From VXRD01 sp965242535 (lineage in GTDB: Bacteria > Latescibacterota > UBA2968): a DNA stretch of 64,000 bases. Location of the stretch: NCBI GenBank assembly GCA_965242535.1, contig OZ251458.1, forward strand, positions 4,340,001 through 4,404,000, in the 5' to 3' direction. Below are positions 40,351 through 48,363 of the stretch, piece by piece. Position numbers and translations under genes: made by a program. Every line of letters starts with the position of its first letter. Within the stretch, counting starts at the first letter, position 1. The notes beneath the pieces are model-generated. The model was not told the origin of the DNA, did no database searches, and saw only the letters and a list, made by a program, of their open reading frames with translations.

Positions 40351-41814
40351 ATGGACAACACCCGCATCCTCGCGCTGATCGACGATTTGAGGGCAGCGTC
40401 CGCCGAGACGGCTTGTGTCGAGTTTAAGGAAAACAACTTTGCACCCGCAGTGATCGGCAAATACATTTCCGCCCTCGCCAATGCCGCTGTGCTGGCGGAT
40501 CGAAATTTCGCCTATCTCATCTGGGGGATACGCGACGTTGATCACGCCGTAACCGGTACGCATTTTGACCCCGATTCAGCCAAATGCCAGGGACAACCGC
40601 TGGCATTTTGGCTCGCGCAACGGCTCGATCCAGATGTCGCCTTCACATTTCAAATTGTGGCACATCCGGATGGGAGGTTGGTTCTCCTCGAGATTCCCGC
40701 TGCAACCGCGAGTCCGGTGGCGTTCGGGCGCGTCGCGTATATCCGGATCGGTTCCGCGACGCCGCGCTTGTCCGATTATCCCGACCGCCAGAAAGCACTC
40801 TGGAACAAACTCCAGCCGTACCTTTGGGAAAGCGGCATTGCCACGCATTTTCTCGGGGAAGACGACGTGCTCGCCCGCATCGACTACGCGAGTTATTTCG
40901 ACCTGACCGACCAACCGCTACCGACTGATCGGAGCGGTATTTTCGACCGGTTAAGCCAAGACCAGATCGTCGTTCCAGATGTCGGAGGCCGCTGGAATAT
41001 CACCAATTTGGGTGCGATTCTCTTTGCCAAATGCCTCGATGATTTTGATTTGAGGATTGCGCGTAAGGCGGTGCGCTTTACCGCATACAACGGAACGGGA
41101 CGCACGGATATGGTCACTCACAGGCATGACGAGCCACGCGGTTATGCCACTGGCTTTGCGGGCCTTGCCGACTATATCGACCGGCTGTTGCCGCGAAACG
41201 AACAAATTGGGAAAGCATTCCGCACGGAGCACCCGCTGTTCCCGTCAATTGCCATTCGCGAGCTCGTGGTCAACGCGCTCATTCACCAAGACATGACGAT
41301 TACCGGTGCCGGGCCGTCGATTGAACTCTTCAGCAATCGGTTGGAAATCACCAATCCGGGCAAGCCATTGATCAGCCCTGACCGGTTTATCGACTCTCCG
41401 CCGCGCTCTCGAAACGAAGCCCTCGCCGCTTTCATGCGGCGCATGAAACTCTGTGAGGAGCAGGGTACAGGTATCGACAAGGTCGTGGCGGCGGTCGAAC
41501 GCTATCAGTTACCGCCACCGGATTTTCGCGTGGGGGATGGCGGGATAGAGGCGACCTGTGTGGTCCTTTTCGCACCGCGTCGGTTTGCCGATATGACAGT
41601 TGAAGAACGCATCCGAGCATGTTACCAACACGCTGTGCTGAAATTCTTGAATGGAGAATCGATGAAAAACAGCAGCTTGCGAGCGCGTTTTGGCATCGTT
41701 CCGCGAAATGCGGCACAAGTGTCGCAGGTGATCCGCCGAGCGCGCGACCGAAAACTCATCAAAGCCGAGGACCCCGCGCATCCGCAATCGGGCTACGTGC
41801 CGTTTTGGGCGTGA
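40351..41814 (+). CDS. AlbA_2 / HATPase_c_4 putative transcriptional regulator
   Basis: 487 residues. The N-terminal AlbA_2 (Schlafen-like) domain contains ACVEFKENNFAP and AYLIWGIRDVDHA. The middle contains a GHKL ATPase-like region (AIRELVVNALIHQDM, then LCEEQGTGIDKV). The C-terminal 70 residues look like a winged helix (MKNSSLRARFGI, VSQVIRRARDRKLIKAE). This architecture is common in proteins annotated as RecG-like or transcriptional regulators and in accessory defence loci. Codon choice seems less GC-biased than that of the pcrA gene, hinting at acquisition. It follows pcrA after 50 bases. Confidence 0.8.
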   Translation: MDNTRILALIDDLRAASAETACVEFKENNFAPAVIGKYISALANAAVLADRNFAYLIWGIRDVDHAVTGTHFDPDSAKCQGQPLAFWLAQRLDPDVAFTFQIVAHPDGRLVLLEIPAATASPVAFGRVAYIRIGSATPRLSDYPDRQKALWNKLQPYLWESGIATHFLGEDDVLARIDYASYFDLTDQPLPTDRSGIFDRLSQDQIVVPDVGGRWNITNLGAILFAKCLDDFDLRIARKAVRFTAYNGTGRTDMVTHRHDEPRGYATGFAGLADYIDRLLPRNEQIGKAFRTEHPLFPSIAIRELVVNALIHQDMTITGAGPSIELFSNRLEITNPGKPLISPDRFIDSPPRSRNEALAAFMRRMKLCEEQGTGIDKVVAAVERYQLPPPDFRVGDGGIEATCVVLFAPRRFADMTVEERIRACYQHAVLKFLNGESMKNSSLRARFGIVPRNAAQVSQVIRRARDRKLIKAEDPAHPQSGYVPFWA

Positions 41815-41883
41815 GGGCGAATTTTTTGATCGGGTTTTGATTTTCGCAGCGATCCACCGACCACCAACCACCGAGGCACCACC

Positions 41884-42174
41884 ATGCCCGTTTCAAGAGA
41901 TGACGTAAGAAAAGTCGCGCAACTCGCGCGGTTGGCGTTTACGCCCGAAGAAGAGGCCCAACTCACCGGCGATTTGAACCGCATGCTCGAATACGTCGCG
42001 GCACTCGATCAACTCGACACGAGCGAAGTCGCGCCAACCGCGCATGTGCTCCCGCTCGAGAATGCGTTTCGGGACGATGTGACGCACCCCTCGCTGAATC
42101 GGGCGGACGCGCTGGGCAATGCCCCGCTTGCTGGGCAGGGTCATTTCCGCGTCCCCAAAGTGATCGAGTCATGA
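41884..42174 (+). CDS. gatC: Asp-tRNA(Asn)/Glu-tRNA(Gln) amidotransferase subunit C
   Basis: 96 residues. The GatC pattern is complete: VRKVAQLARLAFTPEEEAQL, LNRMLEYVAALDQLDTSEVAP, FRDDVTHPSLNRADAL and the terminal GHFRVPKVIES. It stabilises the GatCAB complex that forms Gln-tRNA(Gln) or Asn-tRNA(Asn). gatA and gatB do not follow: a terminator directly after the stop codon and then pyrG are found instead, so the complex genes are dispersed. Confidence 0.94.
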   Translation: MPVSRDDVRKVAQLARLAFTPEEEAQLTGDLNRMLEYVAALDQLDTSEVAPTAHVLPLENAFRDDVTHPSLNRADALGNAPLAGQGHFRVPKVIES

Positions 42175-42208
42175 ATCGGCGGTGGATAAATTCTCCGCCG
42201 ATTTTTTT
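42175..42208 (+). terminator. Rho-independent terminator after gatC
   Basis: ATCGGCGG/CCGCCGAT stem, 12-base loop, then TTTTTTT, starting on the base after the gatC stop codon. Confidence 0.9.
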
Positions 42209-42432
42209 GCGGGACACGAGGCAACGGGCGACCGAGTTGGTCGTTTCACCAGTCTTGTATCGGATACCCCGACAGGCGAGCACCGAGGCCGCGCTCTACG
42301 ATGAACGGGTCTGAGATTGACCAGTTGTACGCACGGAGACACCGCCCCTACTGCCCCTATTCCTCGCCTTTCATCTCGCATCGTCTAATTCGCGTTCTTA
42401 TGTGGTTGCTTTTCGCCTTTATGGAGGCCGTT

Positions 42433-44211
42433 GTGAAAAAAGCGCATCGCACACCAAAATACATCGTGGTCGCCGGAGGCGTGATCAGCGGGGTGGGCAA
42501 AGGGCTCGCCACGGCTTCTATCGGCAAAATTTTGCAGTATTACGGGTACAAAACGACCGCGATCAAAATCGATCCCTACTTGAACTACGACGCCGGAACG
42601 CTCCGTCCAACCGAACACGGCGAGGTGTGGGTGACGGACGACGGGGGCGAAATCGACCTCGACTTGGGCAACTACGAGCGGTTTCTCGGTTTGGACCTGC
42701 CCCGCACGAACAACCTCACCACCGGGCAAATTTACCACGCGGTGATTGAGCGCGAGCGCAGGGGCGAATACCTCGGGCAAACCGTGCAACCGATTCCGCA
42801 CATCACCGACGAGATCAAAGACCGCGTGCGGCGCGCCGCCGAGGGGTTCGACGTCGCGCTCGTGGAAATCGGCGGCACCATTGGCGACTACGAGAACATG
42901 CCCTTTCTCTTTGCGATCAAGGGGTTGGAGCGCGAAATCGGCGAGGCGAATATCATGTACGTGCTCGTCAGCTACTTGCCCGTGCCCGGCCACATCAACG
43001 AAATGAAAACCAAGCCCACGCAACACGCGGTCAAACTGCTCAGCGAGCACGGCATGGTGCCGGATTTCATCATCTGCCGCGCCACGCGGCCCATCGACGA
43101 AGTGCGAAAACGCAAAATTGAGATCTCGGCGAATATCTCGGCCGATCGCATTATTTCCGCGCCCGATGTCGATGTGGTCTATCAGATTCCCATCCATTTT
43201 GAAAGCGAGCAAGTGGGCGCAAAAATGCTGTCGCACTTGGGCATCGAACCCAAGAGAGAACCCGATTGGACGCGGTGGGCCGGCCTCGTCAAGCGCATTC
43301 GCCGGCCTTCGCAGACGGTCAAAGTGGCGATGGTCGGGAAGTACGTGGAGATCGGCGATTACGAATTTACCGATTCGTACATTTCCGTAAATCAATCCCT
43401 CGAACACGCAGGCGCGAATTTGGACACGCGCGTGGAGATTTCCTGGATCGATTCGGCCAGCTTTGAAACCGGCGATTGCGGGGATGCCCTGAGTTGCTGC
43501 GACGGCGTGATCGTACCCGGCGCCTTTGGCGAAGGCGGCGCCGAGGGGGTGATCGAAGCGATCCGCTACGCGCGCGAAACGGGGTTGCCATTCTTGGGCC
43601 TGTGCTACGGCCTCCAGATGGCGGTCGTCGAATACGCGCGCCACGTGATCGGCTTGAAAGACGCCAATTCCGCAGAAAACGATCCGGACACGCCCTACGC
43701 GGTGATCGACATCCAGCCGAGCCAGCGCGAAGTCATAGAGGAAAACCGGTTTGGCGGCACCATGCGCTTGGGCGGGTACGTGGCCGCGCTGCGCCGCGAG
43801 AGCGTGGTGCTCGACCTGTACGACCGCGCGGGCCGGTTGGAAGAAGACGCCTGGCGCATCGAACAACTCAAAAAGAACCCGGCGGAGGCGTTTCGCCTCG
43901 GGGTCATCTTAGACAGCGAGCGCGGGGTGATCGAACGCCATCGGCATCGCTATGAGGTCTCGCCCAAATTCGTGGATCTCTTCGACGAGTACGGCCTGGT
44001 TTTTTCCGGGTACCACCGCCGAGAGGACGGCGCGAAGTTGATGGAATTTATCGAGTTGTCCGACCATCCCTTTTTCGTCGCCACGCAGGCCCATCCCGAA
44101 TTTAAGTCCCGCCTCGAACAGCCCGCCCCGTTGTTTTACGGCTTCGTCGAAGCCGTCGTCGCCCACGCGAGGTCGCGCGCCTGTGACTCGGTTGCCAAAC
44201 AAAACGCTTGA
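42433..44211 (+). CDS. pyrG: CTP synthase
   Basis: Converts UTP to CTP with glutamine as ammonia donor. 592 residues. The synthase domain has VVAGGVISGVGKGLATASIG, IKIDPYLNYDAGTLRP and EHGEVWVTDDGGEIDLDLG. The glutaminase domain has FLGLCYGLQMAVVEYARHV with the nucleophilic cysteine, ERHRHRYEV, and HPEFKSR with the catalytic His/Glu. Between the LDLY and VIERHRHRYEV landmarks lies an insertion of about 30 residues relative to the E. coli enzyme (DAWRIEQLKKNPAEAFRLG is part of it). GTG 42433 is chosen because GGAGG is five bases upstream; ATG 42421 is the alternative. It overlaps lptC by 29 bases. Confidence 0.94.
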   Translation: MKKAHRTPKYIVVAGGVISGVGKGLATASIGKILQYYGYKTTAIKIDPYLNYDAGTLRPTEHGEVWVTDDGGEIDLDLGNYERFLGLDLPRTNNLTTGQIYHAVIERERRGEYLGQTVQPIPHITDEIKDRVRRAAEGFDVALVEIGGTIGDYENMPFLFAIKGLEREIGEANIMYVLVSYLPVPGHINEMKTKPTQHAVKLLSEHGMVPDFIICRATRPIDEVRKRKIEISANISADRIISAPDVDVVYQIPIHFESEQVGAKMLSHLGIEPKREPDWTRWAGLVKRIRRPSQTVKVAMVGKYVEIGDYEFTDSYISVNQSLEHAGANLDTRVEISWIDSASFETGDCGDALSCCDGVIVPGAFGEGGAEGVIEAIRYARETGLPFLGLCYGLQMAVVEYARHVIGLKDANSAENDPDTPYAVIDIQPSQREVIEENRFGGTMRLGGYVAALRRESVVLDLYDRAGRLEEDAWRIEQLKKNPAEAFRLGVILDSERGVIERHRHRYEVSPKFVDLFDEYGLVFSGYHRREDGAKLMEFIELSDHPFFVATQAHPEFKSRLEQPAPLFYGFVEAVVAHARSRACDSVAKQNA

Positions 44212-44716
44212 GGTGTTGCTGTGTGCCCTGTGCGCCTGCGCCCCTGTCGAGCAGACGCAACGCGCCGCCGATGAGACGCCTGCCATGCGGGAAATGTGGG
44301 GTTGGAGCACGCAGGTGACGGAGCGGGGCAACGCGCGCGCCCGGGTTCAGGCGGGGCATTTTCAGCAGGCGACGGAACGCGACCCCGCGCAATTTTCCGA
44401 AGCGGTGCGGGTCGCATTTTTCGATTCCGATGGCGATACGGTTTCCATCCTCTGGGCTGAACGGGGCGAGATCAACGCGGCGGGCGACGATATGAAGGTC
44501 TTTGGGTCCGTCATCGTCATGGCGCGAGACAGCACGCAGTTGCAAACCGATTCCCTGCGCTGGCAGCGGGAGGAAGACCGCATTACCGGCGACGGGCACG
44601 TGACGATTTCGCGGCCCGATGGCGTGGAAACCGGGGTCGGCTTTCGGGCCACATCCGATTTGAAAAAGTGGACCCTCAACTTCGTTCAGACGCAGATCAG
44701 GCGGACGAACCCGTGA
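44183..44716 (+). CDS. lptC: LptC-like LPS export protein (lipoprotein form)
   Basis: 177 residues. The hydrophobic N-terminus ends in a lipobox-like LCALCAC, so it may be lipid-anchored rather than spanning the membrane as in E. coli LptC. The rest is beta-rich, with the LptC-type alternation FFDSDGDTVSILWAERGEIN, VFGSVIVMARDSTQLQTDSL and ITGDGHVTISRPDG. It would pass lipopolysaccharide from the inner-membrane LptBFG pump to LptA. GTG 44183 lies inside pyrG; an OstA-like gene starts at the stop codon as GTGA. Assignment rests on pattern plus its place before ostA and lptB. Confidence 0.8.
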   Translation: MTRLPNKTLEVLLCALCACAPVEQTQRAADETPAMREMWGWSTQVTERGNARARVQAGHFQQATERDPAQFSEAVRVAFFDSDGDTVSILWAERGEINAAGDDMKVFGSVIVMARDSTQLQTDSLRWQREEDRITGDGHVTISRPDGVETGVGFRATSDLKKWTLNFVQTQIRRTNP

Positions 44717-46035
44717 AAAATATCGGACACCTTCTCGTTGCGCGACCAGAACTCCGGGGCTTTCTCGGAGTTCTGTTTGTATTGGCAGGCGCGGGCGTAC
44801 GCGCGGATCAGACGCTCAGCGCAGACTGGGTGGAAACCCTGATCGCAGACGACCAAACCCAGCGCAATTACCGCGGGCGGATCGCGTACACAGACCGCTT
44901 GCAGAACGTGAGCGTCCGTGCCGATTCCGCGCATGTGCGCGTGGAAGACGCCATTTACCATTTTGTTTTTAACGTGAGTTACAAAGACACGGCGCGAGAA
45001 ATTCGCGCAGATACACTCGTGTACGAAGATCGCGCCGGGCGGGCGACCTTCCGAGGGCGCGTTTTTTTTCGCGACAGCCAGCGCGAACTCGGCGCGCGCA
45101 TGGTGCGGTTTTTGCGCGAGGAGGAAATCCTCATCGCCGCGGGCGATGTCGCGCTCCAGTTGCCCGAAGGTCGGCGGTTGACCGCATCCACATCGCGCCA
45201 TGCGTTGAGGCGAGAGCAGGGCTATTTGCAAGGCGATGCACGAGCGCGGGTGATCGGCACTCGGGGCGATACCCTCGAAGCGCGGGCGGATTCCATCGCC
45301 TTTGCCGAGCGCGGGGCGGAGCTCTTTTTTCATCGCGACCTCATCTTGCGCCAAGGATCTACGCGGGGAGAGGCCGCGGCGGGCGCGTACGCGGATTCCG
45401 CCATCGTCCTATTCGGAAATCCCGCGATGACCTGGACGGATGCGGCGCGGCGCGATTCCATTTTTGCACGGGGGACGGAGATCCGTCTGGATCTGTCGGG
45501 TCAGGCTATCGGCGCGTTGGCTCTGTTCGACAGCACGCGCATCCAGGCATTTGCCGATAGCGCATCGCGGTCGCAAACCATCCGTGCGGATTCCGCTCGC
45601 ATCGTTTTTCGAGACGACGCGCCGCAGCGCGTTCACGCCTGGGGCGATGTGCAACTCGACCTGCGCGATCGCGAGCGGGCCGCGCTGTCTGGAAGCGATC
45701 TTAGATTGGCGTATCGGGATGGGAAAGCGGACAGTTTGATTTTGTCCGGCGGCTGCCGCGGTTTCTATGTGGCCCGCGATAGCTCGTCCAAAAGCCGCTT
45801 GGGGGGCAAGCGGTGCGTGCTGTGGTTTTCCGAGGGCGCGTTGTCGCAAATGGCCCTTTTCGACGAAGCCCATTGCACGCGCATCGCGCAGGACAGCGAT
45901 CGGGTGACGGTCTCCGGCGATGACCTCCTCTTGCGCTTTGAAGCGGGGCGCCTGTCCTCTGTGCGCGCCGATGGGGCCGTGCGCGGGCACTATATTCGCG
46001 CGCCCGAAGAATCGAAATCGGAGGCTGTACCGTGA
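44713..46035 (+). CDS. OstA/LptA-like LPS transport protein
   Basis: 440 residues, signal-peptide-like N-terminus (GFLGVLFVLAGAGVRA). The body consists of repeated beta-jellyroll strands typical of the OstA/LptA/LptD-N fold: TDRLQNVSVRADSAHVRVED, IRADTLVYEDRAGRATFRG and VTVSGDDLLLRFEAGRL. It is more than twice the length of E. coli LptA, so it may form a longer periplasmic bridge by itself. GTG 44713 overlaps the lptC stop (GTGA), and its own stop overlaps the lptB start (GTGA), giving a tightly coupled trio. Confidence 0.82.
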   Translation: MKNIGHLLVARPELRGFLGVLFVLAGAGVRADQTLSADWVETLIADDQTQRNYRGRIAYTDRLQNVSVRADSAHVRVEDAIYHFVFNVSYKDTAREIRADTLVYEDRAGRATFRGRVFFRDSQRELGARMVRFLREEEILIAAGDVALQLPEGRRLTASTSRHALRREQGYLQGDARARVIGTRGDTLEARADSIAFAERGAELFFHRDLILRQGSTRGEAAAGAYADSAIVLFGNPAMTWTDAARRDSIFARGTEIRLDLSGQAIGALALFDSTRIQAFADSASRSQTIRADSARIVFRDDAPQRVHAWGDVQLDLRDRERAALSGSDLRLAYRDGKADSLILSGGCRGFYVARDSSSKSRLGGKRCVLWFSEGALSQMALFDEAHCTRIAQDSDRVTVSGDDLLLRFEAGRLSSVRADGAVRGHYIRAPEESKSEAVP

Positions 46036-46754
46036 ATTTGCGAGCCGAGGGTCTGGTCAAAAAGTACGCGCGTCGCGTCGTGGTGGATCGGGTCAATTTG
46101 ATCGTCAATCCCGGGGAAATCGTCGGGCTTTTGGGGCCCAATGGCGCGGGAAAGACCACGTGTTTTTACCTCATTGTCGGCGCGATTTCGTCCAATGCCG
46201 GGCACATTTTTTTGGGCGATCGCGACATCACCGCGTTGCCCATGTACCGCCGCGCGCGCTTGGGCATCGGGTATTTGGCCCAAGAGACCACGGTGTTTAG
46301 AAAAATGACCGTGTTGGACAACGTCCTGTCCGTGCTCGAATACGGCGATCTGAACAAGGCACAGCGGTTGGATCGCGCACGCGCCGCGCTGGAAGACTTG
46401 GGCATTGGGCACTTGTCGCATCAGCGCGCCGACAGTTTGTCCGGCGGCGAGACGCGCCGATTGGAGATCGCGCGCGCCCTGGCGCGAGACCCGCTCTTTA
46501 TGCTGCTCGACGAACCCTTTGCCGGCATCGATCCGCGCGCGGTCGAGGATATCCAACACATCATCGCCGAGTTGCAACGCCGAAACATCGGGGTGTTGAT
46601 CACCGATCACAACGTGCGCGAGACCCTGGCGATTACGGACCGTTCCTATCTGCTCTCGGAGGGCAAAATCCTCCTGTCGGGAACGCCTCGCGCACTGGCT
46701 TCAAGCGCGGAAGCCCGGCGCATTTACCTCGGCGACCGGTTTCGGCTCGATTGA
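46032..46754 (+). CDS. lptB: LPS export ABC transporter ATPase LptB
   Basis: 240 residues. Walker A GLLGPNGAGKTTCFY, Q-loop region YLAQETTVFRKMTVLDN, signature DSLSGGETRRLEIARAL and Walker B LFMLLDEPFAGIDPRAVEDI are typical of LptB, as is the VLITDHNVRETLAI switch. It powers extraction of lipopolysaccharide from the inner membrane with LptF/LptG, which are not in this window. The start is GTG overlapping the upstream stop. In many genomes rpoN follows lptB directly; here 1.6 kb of other genes intervene. Confidence 0.94.
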   Translation: MNLRAEGLVKKYARRVVVDRVNLIVNPGEIVGLLGPNGAGKTTCFYLIVGAISSNAGHIFLGDRDITALPMYRRARLGIGYLAQETTVFRKMTVLDNVLSVLEYGDLNKAQRLDRARAALEDLGIGHLSHQRADSLSGGETRRLEIARALARDPLFMLLDEPFAGIDPRAVEDIQHIIAELQRRNIGVLITDHNVRETLAITDRSYLLSEGKILLSGTPRALASSAEARRIYLGDRFRLD

Positions 46755-46783
46755 ATCCATACGCGCCGACGCGAGAAAAGGGG

Positions 46784-46813
46784 TTTACAACGCCCTCTGT
46801 TATTTGTTATTAT
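46784..46813 (+). promoter_or_regulatory. Candidate promoter of the insert between lptB and rpoN
   Basis: TTTACA and TATTAT separated by 18 bases in an AT-rich stretch beginning 30 bases after the lptB stop. It would give the accessory genes and possibly MOSC-rpoN an independent transcript. Confidence 0.4.
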
Positions 46814-46981
46814 TTTCTACGTGCGCCGCGCAATGTCAGGCGCAAGCGACGAGAGGCGAGGGCGATTTTGGCAGAATACAACGCCTTTGCTCTCATCTCG
46901 ACGATTTGATTGAACGCACGGCAAAAGCGGTTGGTTTTCACAAGTTGCGGGTGAAGCACGCACAATACCGCTTGTGAAGGA

Positions 46982-46997
46982 GCGTAAAATTTTACGC
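46982..46997. repeat. 16-bp palindrome GCGTAAAATTTTACGC
   Basis: Core of the palindrome family at 6928 and 15277. It lies 18 bases upstream of the ribosome-binding site region of the next gene. Confidence 0.8.
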
Positions 46998-47015
46998 ACA
47001 TTGGAGGAACGAAAG

Positions 47016-47315
47016 ATGTCTGAAATCACGATTTACGCAACCAAGCAACTCAGTGGCTATACCTGCGCGCTCGAACCGAGAAGCAAGGCAACCATCGAGG
47101 ATTGGCTTCCCAAAGATCCCGTTCCAGTTTCAAGAGTGTTTATCTCATATGGTGTCAGTGCAGAGATTGAGTTTCTGCATGGTTCAATTTGGAGACATAT
47201 TGCCGAGCTTTTAACGAGCCTGTCAGTAGAACAACTGCAAGAGCTCGGCAAAGTCGTATTTGTAGATCCAAGGACGCTGGAAACGGTATTTGAGCTTTCG
47301 GAACAATATGTCTAA
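47016..47315 (+). CDS. Small protein of unknown function paired with nuclease-like gene
   Basis: 99 residues with alternating strands and helices (EIEFLHGSIWRHIAELLTSL, SVEQLQELGKVVFVDPRTLE). GGAGG eight bases before ATG 47016 is a clear ribosome-binding site. It overlaps the following PD-(D/E)XK-like gene by eight bases, so the pair is co-translated. Base composition is visibly lower in GC than lptB and rpoN around it. No known family is recognised; as a small partner of a nuclease-like protein it could be an antidote, which is inference. Confidence 0.6.
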   Translation: MSEITIYATKQLSGYTCALEPRSKATIEDWLPKDPVPVSRVFISYGVSAEIEFLHGSIWRHIAELLTSLSVEQLQELGKVVFVDPRTLETVFELSEQYV

Positions 47316-47790
47316 AAGAGGCACTCAATATACGGGTAGGGCAGGCCATCTCGCGGTGATGGCGGAACTTCTAATTAGGGGCTGGAACACCGCCATTCCC
47401 GAAGTGGATGTGGGCGACGATATTTTCGTCGTACACGATAGTGCTAGGGTTATGCACCGCGTGCAGGTGAAGACCGCTATGGCAAAGCCGCTGAAGTCTG
47501 GATATAGCACGCAATTCAATATTTCGCTTTCACAACTTAGAGCGTCGATAATCCTAGATTTAATTTACATTTTTGCAGTCCGCCTCGACGACCATTGGGA
47601 TGCTTTTGTCGTCATTGACAAGGAAACCCTACACAGAGAACACAGTCTGCACGGCATTGGGAGTGAGTACGAGGACAGGCTGACCTTGCGGTTGCGTTTC
47701 ACAGGAGCGCGTATCACCTGTGGCGGGCGCGACCTGTCGCAATACAAAAATAATTGGGAAGCGTACTTTCCCATTATCGATCACCGATGA
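47308..47790 (+). CDS. PD-(D/E)XK-like nuclease-fold protein
   Basis: 160 residues. The arrangement fits a restriction-endonuclease-like core: GRAGHLAVMAELLIRGWN with Glu20 on a helix, then VDVGDDIFVV with Asp37/Asp38 and HRVQVKTA with Gln53-x-Lys55. DAFVVIDKETL follows. ATG 47308 overlaps the previous stop region; an in-frame ATG at 47290 is an alternative. Low GC relative to its neighbours suggests acquisition. Its stop overlaps an ATG of the MOSC frame as ATGA. Substrate and activity are unknown. Confidence 0.65.
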   Translation: MSKRGTQYTGRAGHLAVMAELLIRGWNTAIPEVDVGDDIFVVHDSARVMHRVQVKTAMAKPLKSGYSTQFNISLSQLRASIILDLIYIFAVRLDDHWDAFVVIDKETLHREHSLHGIGSEYEDRLTLRLRFTGARITCGGRDLSQYKNNWEAYFPIIDHR

Positions 47791-47798
47791 GGAAGAAA

Positions 47799-48347
47799 AT
47801 GGCGCATTTGACGATGGAACAGTTGGAGGCGGGGTTGGACGCGATTCGCCAATCGCCCGCGGATGCAGGGGAGTTGGCGCTGATCGTGCGCCGGCCGCAG
47901 GTCGAGGCGCGGGAGGTGTTGGACGTTGGGATGCTCGACTTGGACGAAGGGCTCGTGGGCGACAACTGGAAAGCGCGCGGCAGTTCCCGAACCGCAGATG
48001 GATCGGCCCATCCGGACATGCAACTCAACGTCATGAACGCCCGCGTGATCGCCTTGTTGGCACAGCGGAAGGATCGCTGGGCACTGGCCGGGGATCAGTT
48101 GTACATCGACCTCGATTTGAGCGCGGAGAACGCGCCGCCGGGCACGCGGTTGCGCTTGGGCGAGGCCGCGATCGAAGTCACGGATCAGCCCCATACCGGT
48201 TGCAAAAAATTCGCGGCCCGGTTTGGGCTAGACGCGCTGCAATTCGTCAATTCCCCGGTGGGCAAACAGCTTCACTTGCGCGGGATCAATGCCAAGGTCA
48301 TCCGCCCGGGCGCGATACGGGTGGGCGATGTCGTGAACAAAATTTGA
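47799..48347 (+). CDS. MOSC domain protein
   Basis: 182 residues. The MOSC (molybdenum cofactor sulfurase C-terminal) domain is indicated by LDLDEGLVGDNWKARGSS, LNVMNARVIALLAQ, GDQLYIDLDLSAENAP, the cysteine in QPHTGCKKFAARFG, and AIRVGDVV at the end. MOSC proteins bind or transfer sulfur/molybdopterin or detoxify N-hydroxylated compounds. GAGGAA four bases before ATG 47799 decides the start. GC-rich like its surroundings, so probably resident rather than part of the low-GC insert. rpoN follows after 16 bases. Confidence 0.85.
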   Translation: MAHLTMEQLEAGLDAIRQSPADAGELALIVRRPQVEAREVLDVGMLDLDEGLVGDNWKARGSSRTADGSAHPDMQLNVMNARVIALLAQRKDRWALAGDQLYIDLDLSAENAPPGTRLRLGEAAIEVTDQPHTGCKKFAARFGLDALQFVNSPVGKQLHLRGINAKVIRPGAIRVGDVVNKI

Positions 48348-48363
48348 ACGCGGTTTTGAAGCC

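Noticed and set aside
42385..43866. 493-codon minus-strand open frame opposite pyrG
   Set aside because: pyrG motifs are complete on the other strand; the antisense product is low-information His/Val-rich sequence.
46784..46813. Sigma-54 (-24/-12) promoters in the window, given that rpoN is present
   Set aside because: TGGCAC-like words were seen (for example near 62022), but none has a TTGC-type -12 element at the right spacing upstream of a gene.
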